A stretch of DNA of 64,000 nt, taken from contig JASKMD010000026.1 in NCBI GenBank assembly GCA_030144725.1, positions 3,551,277 through 3,615,276 of the forward strand. The letters run 5' to 3'. The stretch comes from Haematococcus lacustris (Eukaryota > Chlorophyta > Chlorophyceae > Chlamydomonadales > Haematococcaceae). Shown in pieces: positions 54,110-64,000 of this stretch. The translations under genes were made by a program, and so were the position numbers. Position 1 is the first letter of the stretch, and each line of letters begins with the position of its first letter. Under the pieces are notes generated by a model. That model did no database searches, was not told the DNA's origin, and was given only the letters and a program-made list of their open reading frames with translations.

Positions 54110-54116
54110 CTCTGCC

Positions 54117-54734
54117 GCAGCTGTCGTATTGTTACTATCGGGCTATGAGGTCCCAGAGGTCGCGGCGTACGCTGATGTCCGCTGTGACAGTCTTCATAAA
54201 GTTGTTAAAGTAGTTAAAGTTGTCCTCATCCTCATGCCACTCCTCATCCTCATGCCAACGAGTGCCGTATATAGTGTGCATCGCAGCGGATGCTGCATCT
54301 AAGTTTGAGTCATACTTTTTACGCTGGCGCCCTCATTGTTCACTGCACGCGGGCATCGCTTGCAGAATGCTTTGACGATGCCCTCCACGAACTCAAAGTC
54401 CCAAGTTGCGGTGAATTTGCGAGCCTAGACTTTCAGCAGGCTACCCCCCCCATTGAACCACCACGTAAGGGACATTTGACTTTGCGGCGTGCCTGGTGAG
54501 AGTTGACTTGTCATTTTAACGCGGAACGCCTTTTCTTTGCGTTGCGCTTGCGCCTGCGCGCCAGAGCTGCTGGCACCCTACGGTGACCGGCAGTCTGCCA
54601 GGCACGCGAACGGTTTCGCTCTGCGCAATGGGCCTTTCAAGTGTTGCCTAACAACACCCACAACGCAAGATGCAGAGTTCTCCGCTGCGGTACACTGCGG
54701 TACACTTTACGCATGGAGCCCAGTTTTATCTTTT
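54117..54734. other. No gene recognised
   Basis: Short frames only. A duplicated GTTAAAGTAGTTAAAGT / CTCATCCTCATGCCA motif lies near 54205-54260. Confidence 0.4.
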
Positions 54735-54739
54735 TACAC
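54735..54739 (-). promoter_or_regulatory. TGTAA polyadenylation signal of the DDE transposase gene
   Basis: TGTAA on the minus strand, eight bases after the stop of the 54.7-56.1 kb gene. Confidence 0.45.
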
Positions 54740-54746
54740 AGCCAGC

Positions 54747-56093
54747 TCAGTCGCACTCTGCCTGCTCATTTAAATGCAGCAGCACCATGTATCGTAGGTC
54801 AGCACGCAATGTGTTGGCTGGCACACACAACCCCACTGCCTTGCAATACTCGTTTAACATCTTCACGCTCAGCTTCTTGCCCAAGGTGCACAGCTGCATC
54901 ACGCTGTCTGGTGCAAATGAGCACAGAAGGGTGAGGCACTCATCGTCCCAATGCTTGTCATCCCGCTTCTGATCGAACATGGGCATGGCTACAAAGGGCT
55001 TTGTGATGGAGGGCCTCACACACTCACCCCTTGGTGCGGGGGTCGTGCATTGGGCACATGCACATGCAGTCTGTGACCACTCAACTTGGAACCCTGCAGC
55101 AGGAAAGAAGCAGCTGTGCATGCTCATAGAGCCGGGGATGGATGATGCAAAGGCATGTGCATCCCGTTGTGGAGCACTGCAAAGCTGTACCTCCTGTGTG
55201 CTCAGCTCCAAGCACCACCGATGACTCACACTTGCTCGTGCACGGTGAGCCTTGCTGGGGTCAGCATTGCAATGCTGCACAAACCCCAATGCATTGCACT
55301 TCCCAACACGATCCGCCAGGATCTCACCCCTCAACCACTGCTTCACCACCCCTCCCTCTGAATCATGCCTGCCCTTGAAGTGTGCCGTAGCCCCATAGCT
55401 CCACCACACTGGCACGCTGAACCTCTGTGCCATACCCCAATGCTGTCGCATGGCTGGGGCGCCCTTGAACTGCCCTGCACACCCATCAGACCACATATAC
55501 AACTGCCTCATGTCCATGTCATGCTCTGCCAGCAAATAACACACCACCTGGTTTACTGCTGCTTGGGTAATGGCTGCCGACTGCTCCTTCCCATCTGTCA
55601 TCACATACACGGTCTGCTCATAGTAGGCCCCCTCTTTGTTCTTGAAGTATGCACACGCCACGAGAATGCCTATCTGCGCTGCATGCCAGTGCTCTGACAT
55701 GATCTCAACGCTGCGCTCAACAGTCAGCTTCTCTGACCAATCACATGAAATAACCACCTTCCCATCCTTGCCTGCCTTGACGGCCTCACGATGCTCACGG
55801 AACACCTGCAGCTGGTGATGTGCCAACCGGTGGTGCTTGATGTACTCTGGCATCTGCTTGTTCAGCATGCCTACAGCATCACTCAAGCTCACCCTCATGC
55901 ACAGCAGCTCAACCGGCCGGCTGCCTACAGCTGATGATGGCTTTCCATACTGACGCACAGTGAGCATGACGCTGCCATCTGCATCCGGCTGTAGCTGTAG
56001 CTTGCGTGACTTGCAATGGAGGCATGTGCGCAAAGAGCAGGCAAGGCTAGGCTGCTGGCCAAGCTCACAAGGACACAGGAACCACTGCCGCAT
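54747..56093 (-). CDS. DDE-type transposase with SAP-like C-terminus
   Basis: A 448-codon open exon. It opens with a Cys cluster (FLCPCELG, CLHCKSRK) of possible zinc-binding type. Three acidic blocks follow in DDE order: VVISCDWSEK (Asp), LYMWSDGCAGQFKG (Asp) and HFKGRHDSEGGVVKQWLR (Glu). The SDGCxxQFK and EGG-VK spacing is seen in RNase-H-fold transposases of several eukaryotic groups. The last ~45 residues (LSVKMLNEYCKAVGL, LRADLRYMVLLHL) resemble a SAP DNA-binding motif. The first in-frame ATG is at 56093, just after an acceptor (cgccacag), so earlier exons are likely at 56346-56940. The superfamily could not be named. The frame is undamaged, so the gene may be active. Confidence 0.7.
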   Translation of the reverse strand: MRQWFLCPCELGQQPSLACSLRTCLHCKSRKLQLQPDADGSVMLTVRQYGKPSSAVGSRPVELLCMRVSLSDAVGMLNKQMPEYIKHHRLAHHQLQVFREHREAVKAGKDGKVVISCDWSEKLTVERSVEIMSEHWHAAQIGILVACAYFKNKEGAYYEQTVYVMTDGKEQSAAITQAAVNQVVCYLLAEHDMDMRQLYMWSDGCAGQFKGAPAMRQHWGMAQRFSVPVWWSYGATAHFKGRHDSEGGVVKQWLRGEILADRVGKCNALGFVQHCNADPSKAHRARASVSHRWCLELSTQEVQLCSAPQRDAHAFASSIPGSMSMHSCFFPAAGFQVEWSQTACACAQCTTPAPRGECVRPSITKPFVAMPMFDQKRDDKHWDDECLTLLCSFAPDSVMQLCTLGKKLSVKMLNEYCKAVGLCVPANTLRADLRYMVLLHLNEQAECD

Positions 56094-56346
56094 AGCTGTG
56101 GCGCTCAGGGGCTGGGTTTTGCTGGGAGGTGGTGGGACGGGGAGGGGGGAGGGGGGAGGGAGAGGAGGGGGTGAAGGCAGCAGGACAGGCTGAAGGCCAG
56201 GAGGGGAGAGAGGAGGGGAGAAGGGTGGGGAAAGGGTGGAAGGGCGGAGGGGTGGAGGGGTGGGGAAGGGCTGGGGTGAGGGCTGGTGCGGGGGCTGCGA
56301 TGAGGGCTGAGGTGGGCTGAGGTGGGCTTTCCAGCAGGGGCACTCA

Positions 56347-56925
56347 CATGATGGGCTGTTGCTCCACGGCAGGTGAGGTCACAGGGTTGGTGGCAGGCCT
56401 AGTGAGGATGGAGAGCCCCGGTAGGTGCAGCAGTGCCGGCAGGGCCGGGTGGTGCTGGCTGGACCCCTGCAACTGTGATGGGTGCGAGGGTGGTTGGTCT
56501 GGGAGATGGTGGGGGCAGGGCGCATGGGCTGGCCCAGGCTATGCAGGTGCTTGCGTGGGTGTGGAGCTGAGACGGGGCATGGGCTGGAGCTGGCTGGCTG
56601 GCTCCTGCCCCTGCAGCCGCTGGCCCACAGCATGCGCAGCCGCAGCAGCCTCAGCGCAAGTCCTGTGGGCTAGTGGAATCAGTGCGGGCTTCAGGTTGTC
56701 GCAAGCCATGATGACTTCAGACATCTGGTCTGTGACCTGGCCGATGGCTAGTAAATTCTGTCCAGAGCGGTAGGCGGCTGCCTTCCCCTCCACATGGATC
56801 TCCACCCAGCCGGTGCGGCCAGCTTGCGTAGACTTTATACAACACGCACAGCGGGCAGCATGGCCCCCCTTCCATCTGTGGGGGTGGGATTTGGAGTACA
56901 AGCCCATACCTGCAGGCATGTGCAC
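56347..56925 (-). CDS. Possible 5' exon(s) of the DDE transposase
   Basis: Minus-strand frames with coding character: one starts after acceptor gcctgcag with GLYSKSHPHRWKGGHAARC and includes GWVEIHVEGKAAAYRSGQNL. Another ends VTSPAVEQQPI before a GTGAGT donor at 56346. They are linked in frame apart from one TAG near 56540, and the join to the main exon is out of phase by the simplest splice. A degraded or mis-modelled 5' end is likely. Confidence 0.35.
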
Positions 56926-58090
56926 ACGCCAGCTTCTAAAACCCCTATGAACAAAACTCAACAAGAGTTGAGAACTTGGCAGGGGGTCCACAGTTGAGTT
57001 CTCTAGCTAGTGACGCAGGGCTGGAGACTTCGATTCACTTCGATGGTTGCCAAACTGGCATCAGCAGAGTGGGGCAGCATGGAGGGTTTAGCCCACCTTT
57101 TGGAGCCTAATCCACAAGGGATTGATGCAGCTGCCACTGCTCTGCTCCTACTGTGGTCTCCTCCAAGTTTCAGAGCCCCTGAGCCAGCGCATGTTGGTTA
57201 TCATATTGGACATGGGGTCGGGCTCCTAACACATCGCGCACTAGCCATCGCGTTAAACAGGGACTCACTGCTGTTGGGTCAGCGTACATCGAGTCCGCAG
57301 GCTCGGTAGGGTCGGATACCCGGCAACATGCCCTACCGGCTCAGCGTGTGCCTCAGCGCAGCCGCTCTCCGACGCTTCAATCCGCGTGTGAACCGGTGCA
57401 AAAATGAGTCCGGAAAAGCCGTTGTCCCTTATCGTTAGGGGGGTTGGTGGTTCAATGGGAGGGGTAGCCAGCATCACCAAGACGTGTCAGTATTCTTGCC
57501 ATTGTACTTCTGTTATCTGATTGCGGCCATCGCCGCTTGGCTGCCAATGCAGCTGCCGGCCGCCGGCTGGAAGTGACAATGTGACGCGCTTGCAATTGCG
57601 ACCAGTGCGCTAGGGTCGCACGGCTGCACTCACAGCGCCCAGGATCAAACATTGCCATCTAATACGCATATTAGATCTAATACCGGCCGGATTAGATCTA
57701 ATATAATCTAATACCTAATATTAGGCGGGGGGAGCCGCGCCCTATCGATACCGAATCCCACTCCTGGCAAATAAGGGCTGGCTGGCTCGGCAAACTTGCG
57801 AATTGAGGTCTGAGACTTGGCATGTAGGCTGCTGTGACCTAGTGGAGGAGAAGACTCCCTTGGGCCAAAGTGGAATTCTTGGTCATTGCGGTTCTGCTGG
57901 ACCATCAGCTGGGCCCTCACTCCGAATTTGGCTAAGGGAGATGGTGCTAACTGACTGAAGTGACTTTTTAAAATTTCTGAGTATGAGGAGTTGTCAGGCA
58001 TCAGAATAGAAGCACAACCTAGTAGGTAGCATGTGCAAAGTCAGTGCCAGTAAGAAATGGGGGCCAGTTTACTGAAACCCTGCACACGTT
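56926..58090. other. No gene recognised
   Basis: A 99-codon plus frame at 57010-57309 (MEGLAHLLEPNPQGIDAAAT) has no recognised motif. 57660-57725 is the second TTAGATCTAATA palindromic patch. Confidence 0.4.
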
Positions 58091-58120
58091 TTATTCTCTC
58101 TTTGAGGCACAATTAGCCTT

Positions 58121-58505
58121 TGAAACCTTGTGCAGGGTTTCACTTGACCTTGTGCAGGGTTTCGCAAACCTTGTGCAGGGTTTTAAGACCGTGTGCAGGG
58201 TTTTGCCGACCTTGTGCAGGGTTTCGATCCAAGCATTGATTTTTTCTAAGTCAACCCTGACCTTGTGCAGGGTTTCGCTAACCAAGTGCAGGGTTTCGCT
58301 GACCTTGTGCACGGTCTCGCTCAATGCATCGATTTCACCTAAGTCAACCCTGACCTCGTGCAGGGTTTTGCTAACCTGGTGCAGGGTTTCGCTGACCTTG
58401 TGCAGGGTCTCCATCAAAGCATCGATTTCACCTAAGTCAACTCAGACCTTGTGCAGGGTTTCGCTAACCTAGTGCAGGGTTTCGCTGACCTTGTGCAGGG
58501 TCTCG
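58121..58505 (-). repeat. 21-bp heptad-coding minisatellite, array 1
   Basis: On the minus strand the array encodes repeats of SETLHKV, grouped as three heptads plus a RVDLGEIDAL spacer to make a ~93-bp higher-order unit, about three of which are seen. Leu and Val at fixed heptad positions suggest a coiled coil. The frame carries a few stops near the right end. A second array in the opposite orientation is at 61428-61740. Confidence 0.85.
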
Positions 58506-58529
58506 CACTGCAGAGTAGGGCGTTCCCGG

Positions 58530-58597
58530 CCAGGTATTAATAATACCCAGGTATTAATACCCTGAGGAATTTGAACGAGGTATTAATACCTCACCGG
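58530..58597. repeat. GGTATTAATACC palindromes
   Basis: Three GGTATTAATAMC-type palindromes; the last, GAGGTATTAATACCTC, is a perfect 16-bp palindrome. Confidence 0.8.
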
Positions 58598-58631
58598 CCC
58601 ACCGGCGGCACCCATCAGCGCCACTAGCGCT

Positions 58632-58841
58632 ATGGCTACCCCTGTTATTCCTACACCCGACACCCAAGACCCACATCCTCCAGCAGAAGCCGAAGGCTGG
58701 ACACAAAAGTACAAGAATAACACGGTCTCCGTGCTTGACCTCTACAACCAGCTCAAGCAGAGCAATGCCTTGCGCGACACTGCAGCTCTGCACTGCAGAC
58801 TCTGCAGACTCTGCAGAGTCAATTATCAATTGTGCATGTGA
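58632..58841 (+). CDS. Possible first exon, unrecognised
   Basis: The frame MATPVIPTPDTQDPHPPAEA continues with WTQKYKNNTVSVLDLYNQLK before running into a CTCTGCAGA repeat. The segment before the repeat reads like protein, but no following exon was identified. Confidence 0.25.
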   Translation: MATPVIPTPDTQDPHPPAEAEGWTQKYKNNTVSVLDLYNQLKQSNALRDTAALHCRLCRLCRVNYQLCM

Positions 58842-59306
58842 CTTGCATGCAAGAGCGCGAAAACTGACGGGCTGGGTATTGGGATCTGCGCCAGCTGCCA
58901 CCAAGCATGCCGTTGGTGTGCCATGAGGTCGCGAGGCGCCATGAGAGGAAACCATGTCGACCTCGCAAAGCCCGCAGTAATGCAGCAACACGCAACACGC
59001 GACACGTCCATCCCAAACTCAGCAGCAGCGACATCGACAGCGCCCAAATGCGCAGCCTCGCAGCCGGCCATGAAATGCGGGCCAGCTAGCCTTCGCAGCC
59101 ATCAGTCGTCAGCCAAGAGGTCAGCATGCAGCTCGGTTTCGCAGCCATTAGTGATCAGCGAAAGGAATAGGGTATTTGTGATCAAGCACAGAGTTGAGGG
59201 CGAACGGCACAACGGTAGCTTGCAAAGGTGCGATGCATAGATGCGACTCTGAGGTGCGACCGCGAGGTTGATGTGTCATGTGCGATGTGTTGCTTGAGCA
59301 GGTTCA
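58842..59306. other. No gene recognised
   Basis: Two related CGCAGCCATNAGT segments near 59095 and 59140; otherwise unremarkable. Confidence 0.4.
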
Positions 59307-61051
59307 GTGCCAAGGCGCAGTGGCACCTTCCATCAGCCAGAAGCAGCAACCACAGCGGCAACAAGTAGCGGCAGCCAGGGCAAGCCAAGACAAGAGCAAA
59401 GCCGTACCCTCCTCCCTCCTCGCTCTTCCCTCCTCCCTCCTCGCTCTTCCCTCCTCCCTCCTCCCTACCACACTGCCCACCACCACCTGCCAGACCCCCC
59501 ACTCCCCCTCTCCCTCCCCCTAAGGAATGATCAAGGGACCGCATGGAGCAAGCAGTGAGTGGCTAGCCCCACGCACATAAGTGACCCCTTGTACCCAGCC
59601 TAACCGCTAGCACGCCCCTTGTTTGCTGCAGGTGTGATGGTCAGCTCAGCAGCCAGAGCAGCAGCAAGGAGCAACAGGCCCCCTCCCCTCCCCCTCCCCT
59701 CCACTCCACTCCACTCCACTCTCCTTTCCCATGCCTCTTCTCCCTCCTCCCCCTCACCTCCCCCCCCTCACCTCCTTCCCTCACACCCCCCTCCTCCTCT
59801 CCCTCACCCTTACCCAGGCCAGGAGTGCACATAGTAGGACAGGACCCAGGACCGGACAGTAGGACAGTAGGACAGTAGGACAGTAGGACAGGACCCAGGA
59901 CAGGACCCAAAACAGGAGTGCACACCCTAACCCTCACCCTTGGTGGCACCACCTGCCAGACCCACCACTCCCCAGGAGGCGCAACCAAGAGGAGCAGCCA
60001 AGAGGAGCAGCCAGGAGCGGCAGCCAGGAGCAGCAGCTAGGAGCGGCAGCCAGGAGTGGCAGCCAGGAGTGGCAGCCAGGAGGCATGGGCAAGGCAAGTG
60101 GTTGGCCAAGGCCAAGAGGCCCATGCCCCCCACAGCCAGGAGGCACAGCCAGGAGGGAGGAGCAGTAGCCAACAAGGAGGCAGCAAGGAGTCAGCAATGG
60201 CACATGGAGATAACAGTGAGTGGCCAACCCCTTGCACATCAGTGGCCCCCATTGCCCAGCCTTACCGTGAGCACGCCCCTTGGTGCTTGCAGGTGTGACG
60301 GTCACACGCCCACCCCTTGCCCACCCCACTCCACCCCACCCCACCCCACCCCACCCCACCCCACCCCACCCCACCCCACCCCACCCCACCCCACCCCACC
60401 CCACCCCACCCCACCCCACCCCACCCCACCCCACCCCACCCCACCCCACCCCACCCCACCCCACCCCACCCCACCCCACCCCACCCCAGCAAACGGTGAG
60501 TGGCCAGCATGAAGCAGAGTTGTGGCTCTTGGTACCAAGCCTGATGGCTAGCATGCCCCTTGTTTGCTGCAGGTCTAATGGTCACACCCTTCCCTTGTCC
60601 TTCCCCTTACCCACAAACTCACCCGTGTCGCTCCGCTTCCCCCCTCCTCCGCTACACTGCAGCCCCTCCCCTACCTTACCCTCACCTTACCCCACTTCCA
60701 CCACCACCTCCCAGGCCATCAATAGCAGCGCAGGGCAGCAGCCCGGAGCAGCAGTCTGGAGCGGCAGCTAGGAGTGGCAGCCATGAGGTGGTACATGACG
60801 TGTGTAGCCATGAGCCAGCTGCCATGTGGCAGGTGTGGCAAGGCATGAGCAAACAAGGAGCCTTAAGAGAGCAACAAGGAGCCAGCTGCTATGGGGCAGG
60901 TGGTGCAGGGGATCAGCCAAGAGGCAGCTGCAGCGCGGCTGGTGCACCCTTCCCCCCATCACCACCACCACCTCCTAGCTGTCAACAGCAGCCAAGTGCA
61001 ATGGCCAGGACCGGCAGCCAGAACTGGCAGCCAGGGGTGCGCATGCCATGA
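59307..61051 (+). CDS. Possible repeat-rich gene with three duplicated introns
   Basis: Plus-strand frames rich in Pro, Ser, Gln and Arg are separated by three intron-like units of exactly 77 bp (59555-59631, 60216-60292, 60496-60572). Each starts GTGAGTGGC, ends TGCAG and is followed by GTSTRAYGGTCA-like sequence. Exons after them begin GVMVSS, GVTVTR and GLMVTP, then Pro-rich stretches and QPGAAARSGSQE-type repeats. This could be a real low-complexity protein gene grown by exon-intron duplication, or noncoding repeat DNA. Splice phases were not resolved. Confidence 0.3.
60320..60488. repeat. (CCCCA)n pentamer repeat, about 33 copies
   Basis: Pure CCCCA units. The minus strand is (TGGGG)n, which could form G-quadruplexes. 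It lies between the second and third 77-bp intron-like units. Confidence 0.97.
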
Positions 61052-61159
61052 GTGGCAGCCAGGAGTGCACATAGTAGGAGTGGCAGCTAAGAGAGTGCAT
61101 GTGTGGAGAGGCATCCAGGAATGCGAATGCCATGAGTGGTGTCTTGTACATGTCTTTGC

Positions 61160-61400
61160 GGGGTTGTCGAGCGCCGTGCCATGTGGTTTAGCGAGGTGTA
61201 CCGAGTTGTTTCGAAGTGTTTGTGCGTCGTGACATGTTGTTTGCAGTGGTGTAGCGAGGTGTTTGCGAGTTGTTTGTGCGTCAAGACATGTTGTTTGCAG
61301 TGGTGTAGCGAGGTGATAGCGATGTTGTTGCGAGGTGTAGCGGGGTGTTAATGCATCGAGACATGTGTGTTGCGATGTTGTTGCAAGTTGTAGCTAGGAG
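61160..61400. repeat. GT-rich minisatellite
   Basis: A ~55-bp unit containing GACATGTTGTTTGCAGTGG and GTAGCGAGGTGTTTGCGAG occurs about twice, followed by degenerate GCGAGGTGTAGC-type copies. Confidence 0.75.
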
Positions 61401-61427
61401 TTCGTGTGTAAGGAACTGAGCCGCACC

Positions 61428-61740
61428 AAACCCTGTGCACGGTCTATGAAACCCTGCACTAGGTCTATGAAACGCTGTGCACGGTCTATGAAACCCTGCA
61501 CACGGTCAGCGAAACCGTGCACACGGTCAAAAGCGCCTAGGAACTGAGCCACACCAAACCTTGTGCACGGTCTATGAAACCCTGTGCACGGTCTTTGAAA
61601 CCCTGTGCACGGTCAGCGAAAACCTGCACACGGTTTTTGAAACGCTGCACAGGGTCAGGAACTGGCTTGACGGCCACCTAGGGGCTGAGCCAGTTGAAAC
61701 CCTGTGCACGGTTTGGCGAAACCCTGCACAAGGTTCTGCA
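61428..61740 (+). repeat. 21-bp heptad-coding minisatellite, array 2
   Basis: The plus strand encodes YETLCTV/YETLHTV heptads related to the SETLHKV array at 58.1-58.5 kb but in the opposite orientation. Some units contain stops. Two ~130-bp blocks start with AACTGAGCC and CACCAAACC. Confidence 0.8.
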
Positions 61741-62093
61741 CCTTCAGCTAAAGGCCGATTACAGCCCAACCACATCGATTAAAATCATGAAACATATGGC
61801 GATGGGACGGCCTTTGCAAGGGCTATCTGCAGTCCCCCTTAACTAAAATCGCCGACTCGGCCTTATTCTCCACGAGTGCCTAGAGGCTGAGTAAGGCTGG
61901 GCAGGGCTGGGCTGGGATTGGCAACAGGGCTGGTCTCAGGGTCGATACCTAACCCTAGAGGCTGAATAAGGTTGGGCTCGCTTTGTTGCGGGGCACGTTG
62001 TGTTGTCAGCGCATTTGCACAGCACTGTCGGGATAGCAAACGAGCTTGGGCTACATTGAGTTGTTCCTGCATGGGGGTGAAGGGGGCATGGGG

Positions 62094-62260
62094 TCAGGCG
62101 TTCCCAACATGGGGTTGGCAATCTTCATGCAACTGCAGCCCACCTACTCAATCTTTTGATGTAACGTTTGTTGCGTCTGCTGCGATGTGATATTGCGCGT
62201 TTAATGTAAGACTGGAATTGCCATCGGAGTCTTTCGATGCGGGCAGCCACATGTGACCCC
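62094..62260. mobile_element. Third terminal fragment of the TCAGGYGTTCCCAAC family
   Basis: Starts TCAGGCGTTCCCAACATGGG and is collinear, at lower identity, with the right end of the 52.9-54.1 kb element (GCCATCGGAGTCTTT and CCACATGTG blocks). The other end was not found. Confidence 0.6.
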
Positions 62261-62929
62261 GGATGTGTCCCAATCGCAGACCGTGGTTAGCTACACCGGT
62301 AAGCTACGTCCTTGGCTATCCGTTAGCGATGCACGACATGTCGGTGGCGCACACCACTGAAGTCCGGCAAACATGGCTGCGCGAGGTTCCTGATGGTGCA
62401 GGCCGCTTGGCGAGGATGTGAAGGAACTCGAAACTGTGTGTGGCAGCGCTGTATCTCTGTAATGGTGAGCGGCACAGTAGGGATTTGGCACCCCCTCCAG
62501 CTATTATCCGCTTTATGTTTTCAACCATTGCACAAACAGCCTGACCTCACACAGATTTTTTACAGCATACTCAATAACGCGTCCATGGCACTATGCAACT
62601 CAATCATTGGGTTTGTATGTGACAAGTTATACCGCTTACAAGGTACACATGCTGATGGCTACAGGTACACGAGGAGCCGACTGAGCTTGGCTTACCATTC
62701 CAACACAGCCTAACCCACCATCTCCCAACCTCGTCTACCCCGCCCAGCTCCCATTAGCCCCTCCTCCCAGCCTGCCATCAGCCACCTGCCCCCTAACTCT
62801 CCTTCTCTTTGCCTCCTACCCCTCCCCTACCTCTCCTTCACCCATCTCCTTATCCTTCACCTCCCATCACCCCAAGCCAAGCCCGTAGCCCCGCTCAGCC
62901 ACTCACCCCACCCCTCTCAGGCCCTAACC
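62261..62929. other. No gene recognised; C/T-rich before the next gene
   Basis: A short plus frame at 62393-62713 has no recognised motif. 62740-62925 is pyrimidine-rich on the plus strand, directly upstream of the next gene. Confidence 0.4.
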
Positions 62930-64000
62930 ATGAAGAAGAAGAGATTAAGCAAGGCGCATAGTGCCCATCTCAATGCACTAAACAACTCGCCAAGCGCTGG
63001 CTATCTGCATTGCCCTAACAACATCAAGGCTGCAGCTTGTACGGCACAAACGACAAACCGTGACCTGCAGGCTGAGGTGCAGCGGCTGCGGGATGTGGTG
63101 CAGTCCCTCATGGGCACCGTGGATGGGTTGCAGGGCGACCTAGACGACCTGCAGGCAGCACACCAATGCCTGCAGGGTGAGCACACGGCTTTGCAGCAGG
63201 TGGCATGCAGAGCGGCAGCTACCAATCACTCCCTACGGACTGCTCGACACCGCCTCCAGGGTCAGGTGCATATCTACCGGAACAAACACCGCCCCCACCG
63301 CTCCCCACTCACCTTCAAGCAGAGGCAGCAGCTGCTGGTTCTGGAGCAGCACCCCGTGTCAATGGAGGTGTTGAGGCGGTGTGCAGAGGCTGGCTACGGA
63401 AGGCTGAATAGCCATGGCCGGCCCATGGGCAGCATGGCAGAGCAGCTCAGCCCAGCCGGCCTCGCACCCTCACCCTCACCAGCAGACATCTTCATTCCAA
63501 CTCAAGAGGGCCCTGTGGGGAGGCCAGCAGCCAGGACTGCACCCTACAATGCTCACCACTGCTTGAGCACCGTCAGGTTGCATCTAGAGACCGGTGTCAG
63601 CCGCCGTGCCCTCTCCAAGTGCCGGCAATTCTTCGTCTCTGAGCAGTGCGTCCTCCCCAACCCACACCGGCCAGGCAAGACATCCACAGTTGGGCGTGAA
63701 TTCCACATCGTGTCCACCTACATGCGGCGCAAGACCCTTGGTAAGATGCAAAGGGGAAGGCAGGGTGGCGTGGGTGGGAAGGGGCTGGGAGAGAGTGGAA
63801 GGGGGTGGGAGGGGGGGGGCTGAGGGGGGGGCTGAGGGGGGGCTGGGAGAGAGTGGTAGGGGGTGGGAGGGGGGGGGCTGAGGGGGGGGCTGAGGGGGGG
63901 CTGAGGCTGGGAATAACCGCATGTTTTTGCTCTGCTACCTGCTTTCAGACCAACTATTGCGCGCAAAGGCAATACACCTGCAATTTGATGGGTGCACATG
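62930..64000 (+). CDS. Transposase-like gene, 5' part, cut by the window edge
   Basis: Exon 1 is 62930-63740, ending before GTAAGA in phase 1. Exon 2 starts at 63949 after ctttcag and runs off the window in the same frame. The protein begins MKKKRLSKAH and has a predicted coiled coil (residues ~45-110, LQAEVQRLRDVVQSLMGTV). It then has LTFKQRQQLLVLEQHPVSME, a Pro/Ser region and a Cys-containing block ending VSTYMRRKTL, and continues DQLLRAKAIHLQFDGCT. The hydrophobic strand ending in FDG resembles the first catalytic strand of RNase-H-fold transposases, but too little remains to name a family. The intron contains three copies of a GGGGGCTGAGG repeat. Confidence 0.55.

Noticed and set aside
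60280..60585. HPTPP and GVGWG repeat proteins over (CCCCA)n
   Set aside because: Frames exist only because the pentamer has no stops; they appear on both strands.

Overview
The window looks like nuclear DNA of a green alga, probably a chlorophycean (volvocalean-like). This is inferred from GC-rich DNA packed with simple repeats, genes split by many short GT-AG introns, TGTAA polyadenylation signals just after two transposase genes, a plastid-clade transaldolase, and Fanzor and KDZ transposon families typical of such genomes. No bacterial operon structure, tRNA, rRNA or CRISPR array was found.

Layout. 1-5.7 kb: a decayed Fanzor (eukaryotic TnpB-like) fragment, then a minus-strand secreted-protein gene whose exons are partly duplicated. 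6-8.9 kb: a 3'-truncated Fanzor gene (minus) and the C-terminal tail plus 3' end of a second copy (plus). 9.3-14.1 kb: a complete 8-exon, 397-residue transaldolase (minus) in which the Schiff-base lysine reads as arginine; its introns hold a telomere-like repeat patch and a 608-bp hAT MITE. 14.4-15.9 kb: a minus-strand Fanzor 3' half next to a plus-strand Fanzor 5' end. 16.7-26.4 kb: an 18-exon gene for a 1,337-residue coiled-coil plus leucine-rich-repeat protein. 26.8-29.2 kb: another Fanzor 5' module and a region bounded by a 30-bp inverted repeat. 29.6-33.0 kb: an 8-exon, 893-residue KDZ transposase that appears intact.

33.3-46.6 kb is one 13.3-kb satellite: about 917 copies of a 12-mer, then an abrupt switch to about 465 copies of the 5-mer CCTGA. 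It ends at a splice acceptor that opens a Fanzor RuvC exon. 46.6-54.1 kb is nested DNA transposons: a relic ORF split by a 480-bp hAT MITE, a 2.35-kb element with ~577-bp terminal inverted repeats, a TA-flanked MITE, and a 1,215-bp element with TCAGGTGTTCCCAAC ends. 54.7-56.9 kb holds a DDE transposase with a SAP-like tail. 57-62.8 kb is mostly minisatellite, including two inverted arrays of a 21-bp heptad-coding repeat and three 77-bp intron-like units. The right edge cuts a second unclassified transposase-like gene.

Only the transaldolase, the coiled-coil/LRR gene and perhaps the secreted-protein gene look like host genes; the rest is transposons and repeats. All exon models were built by hand from open frames, splice signals and phase.
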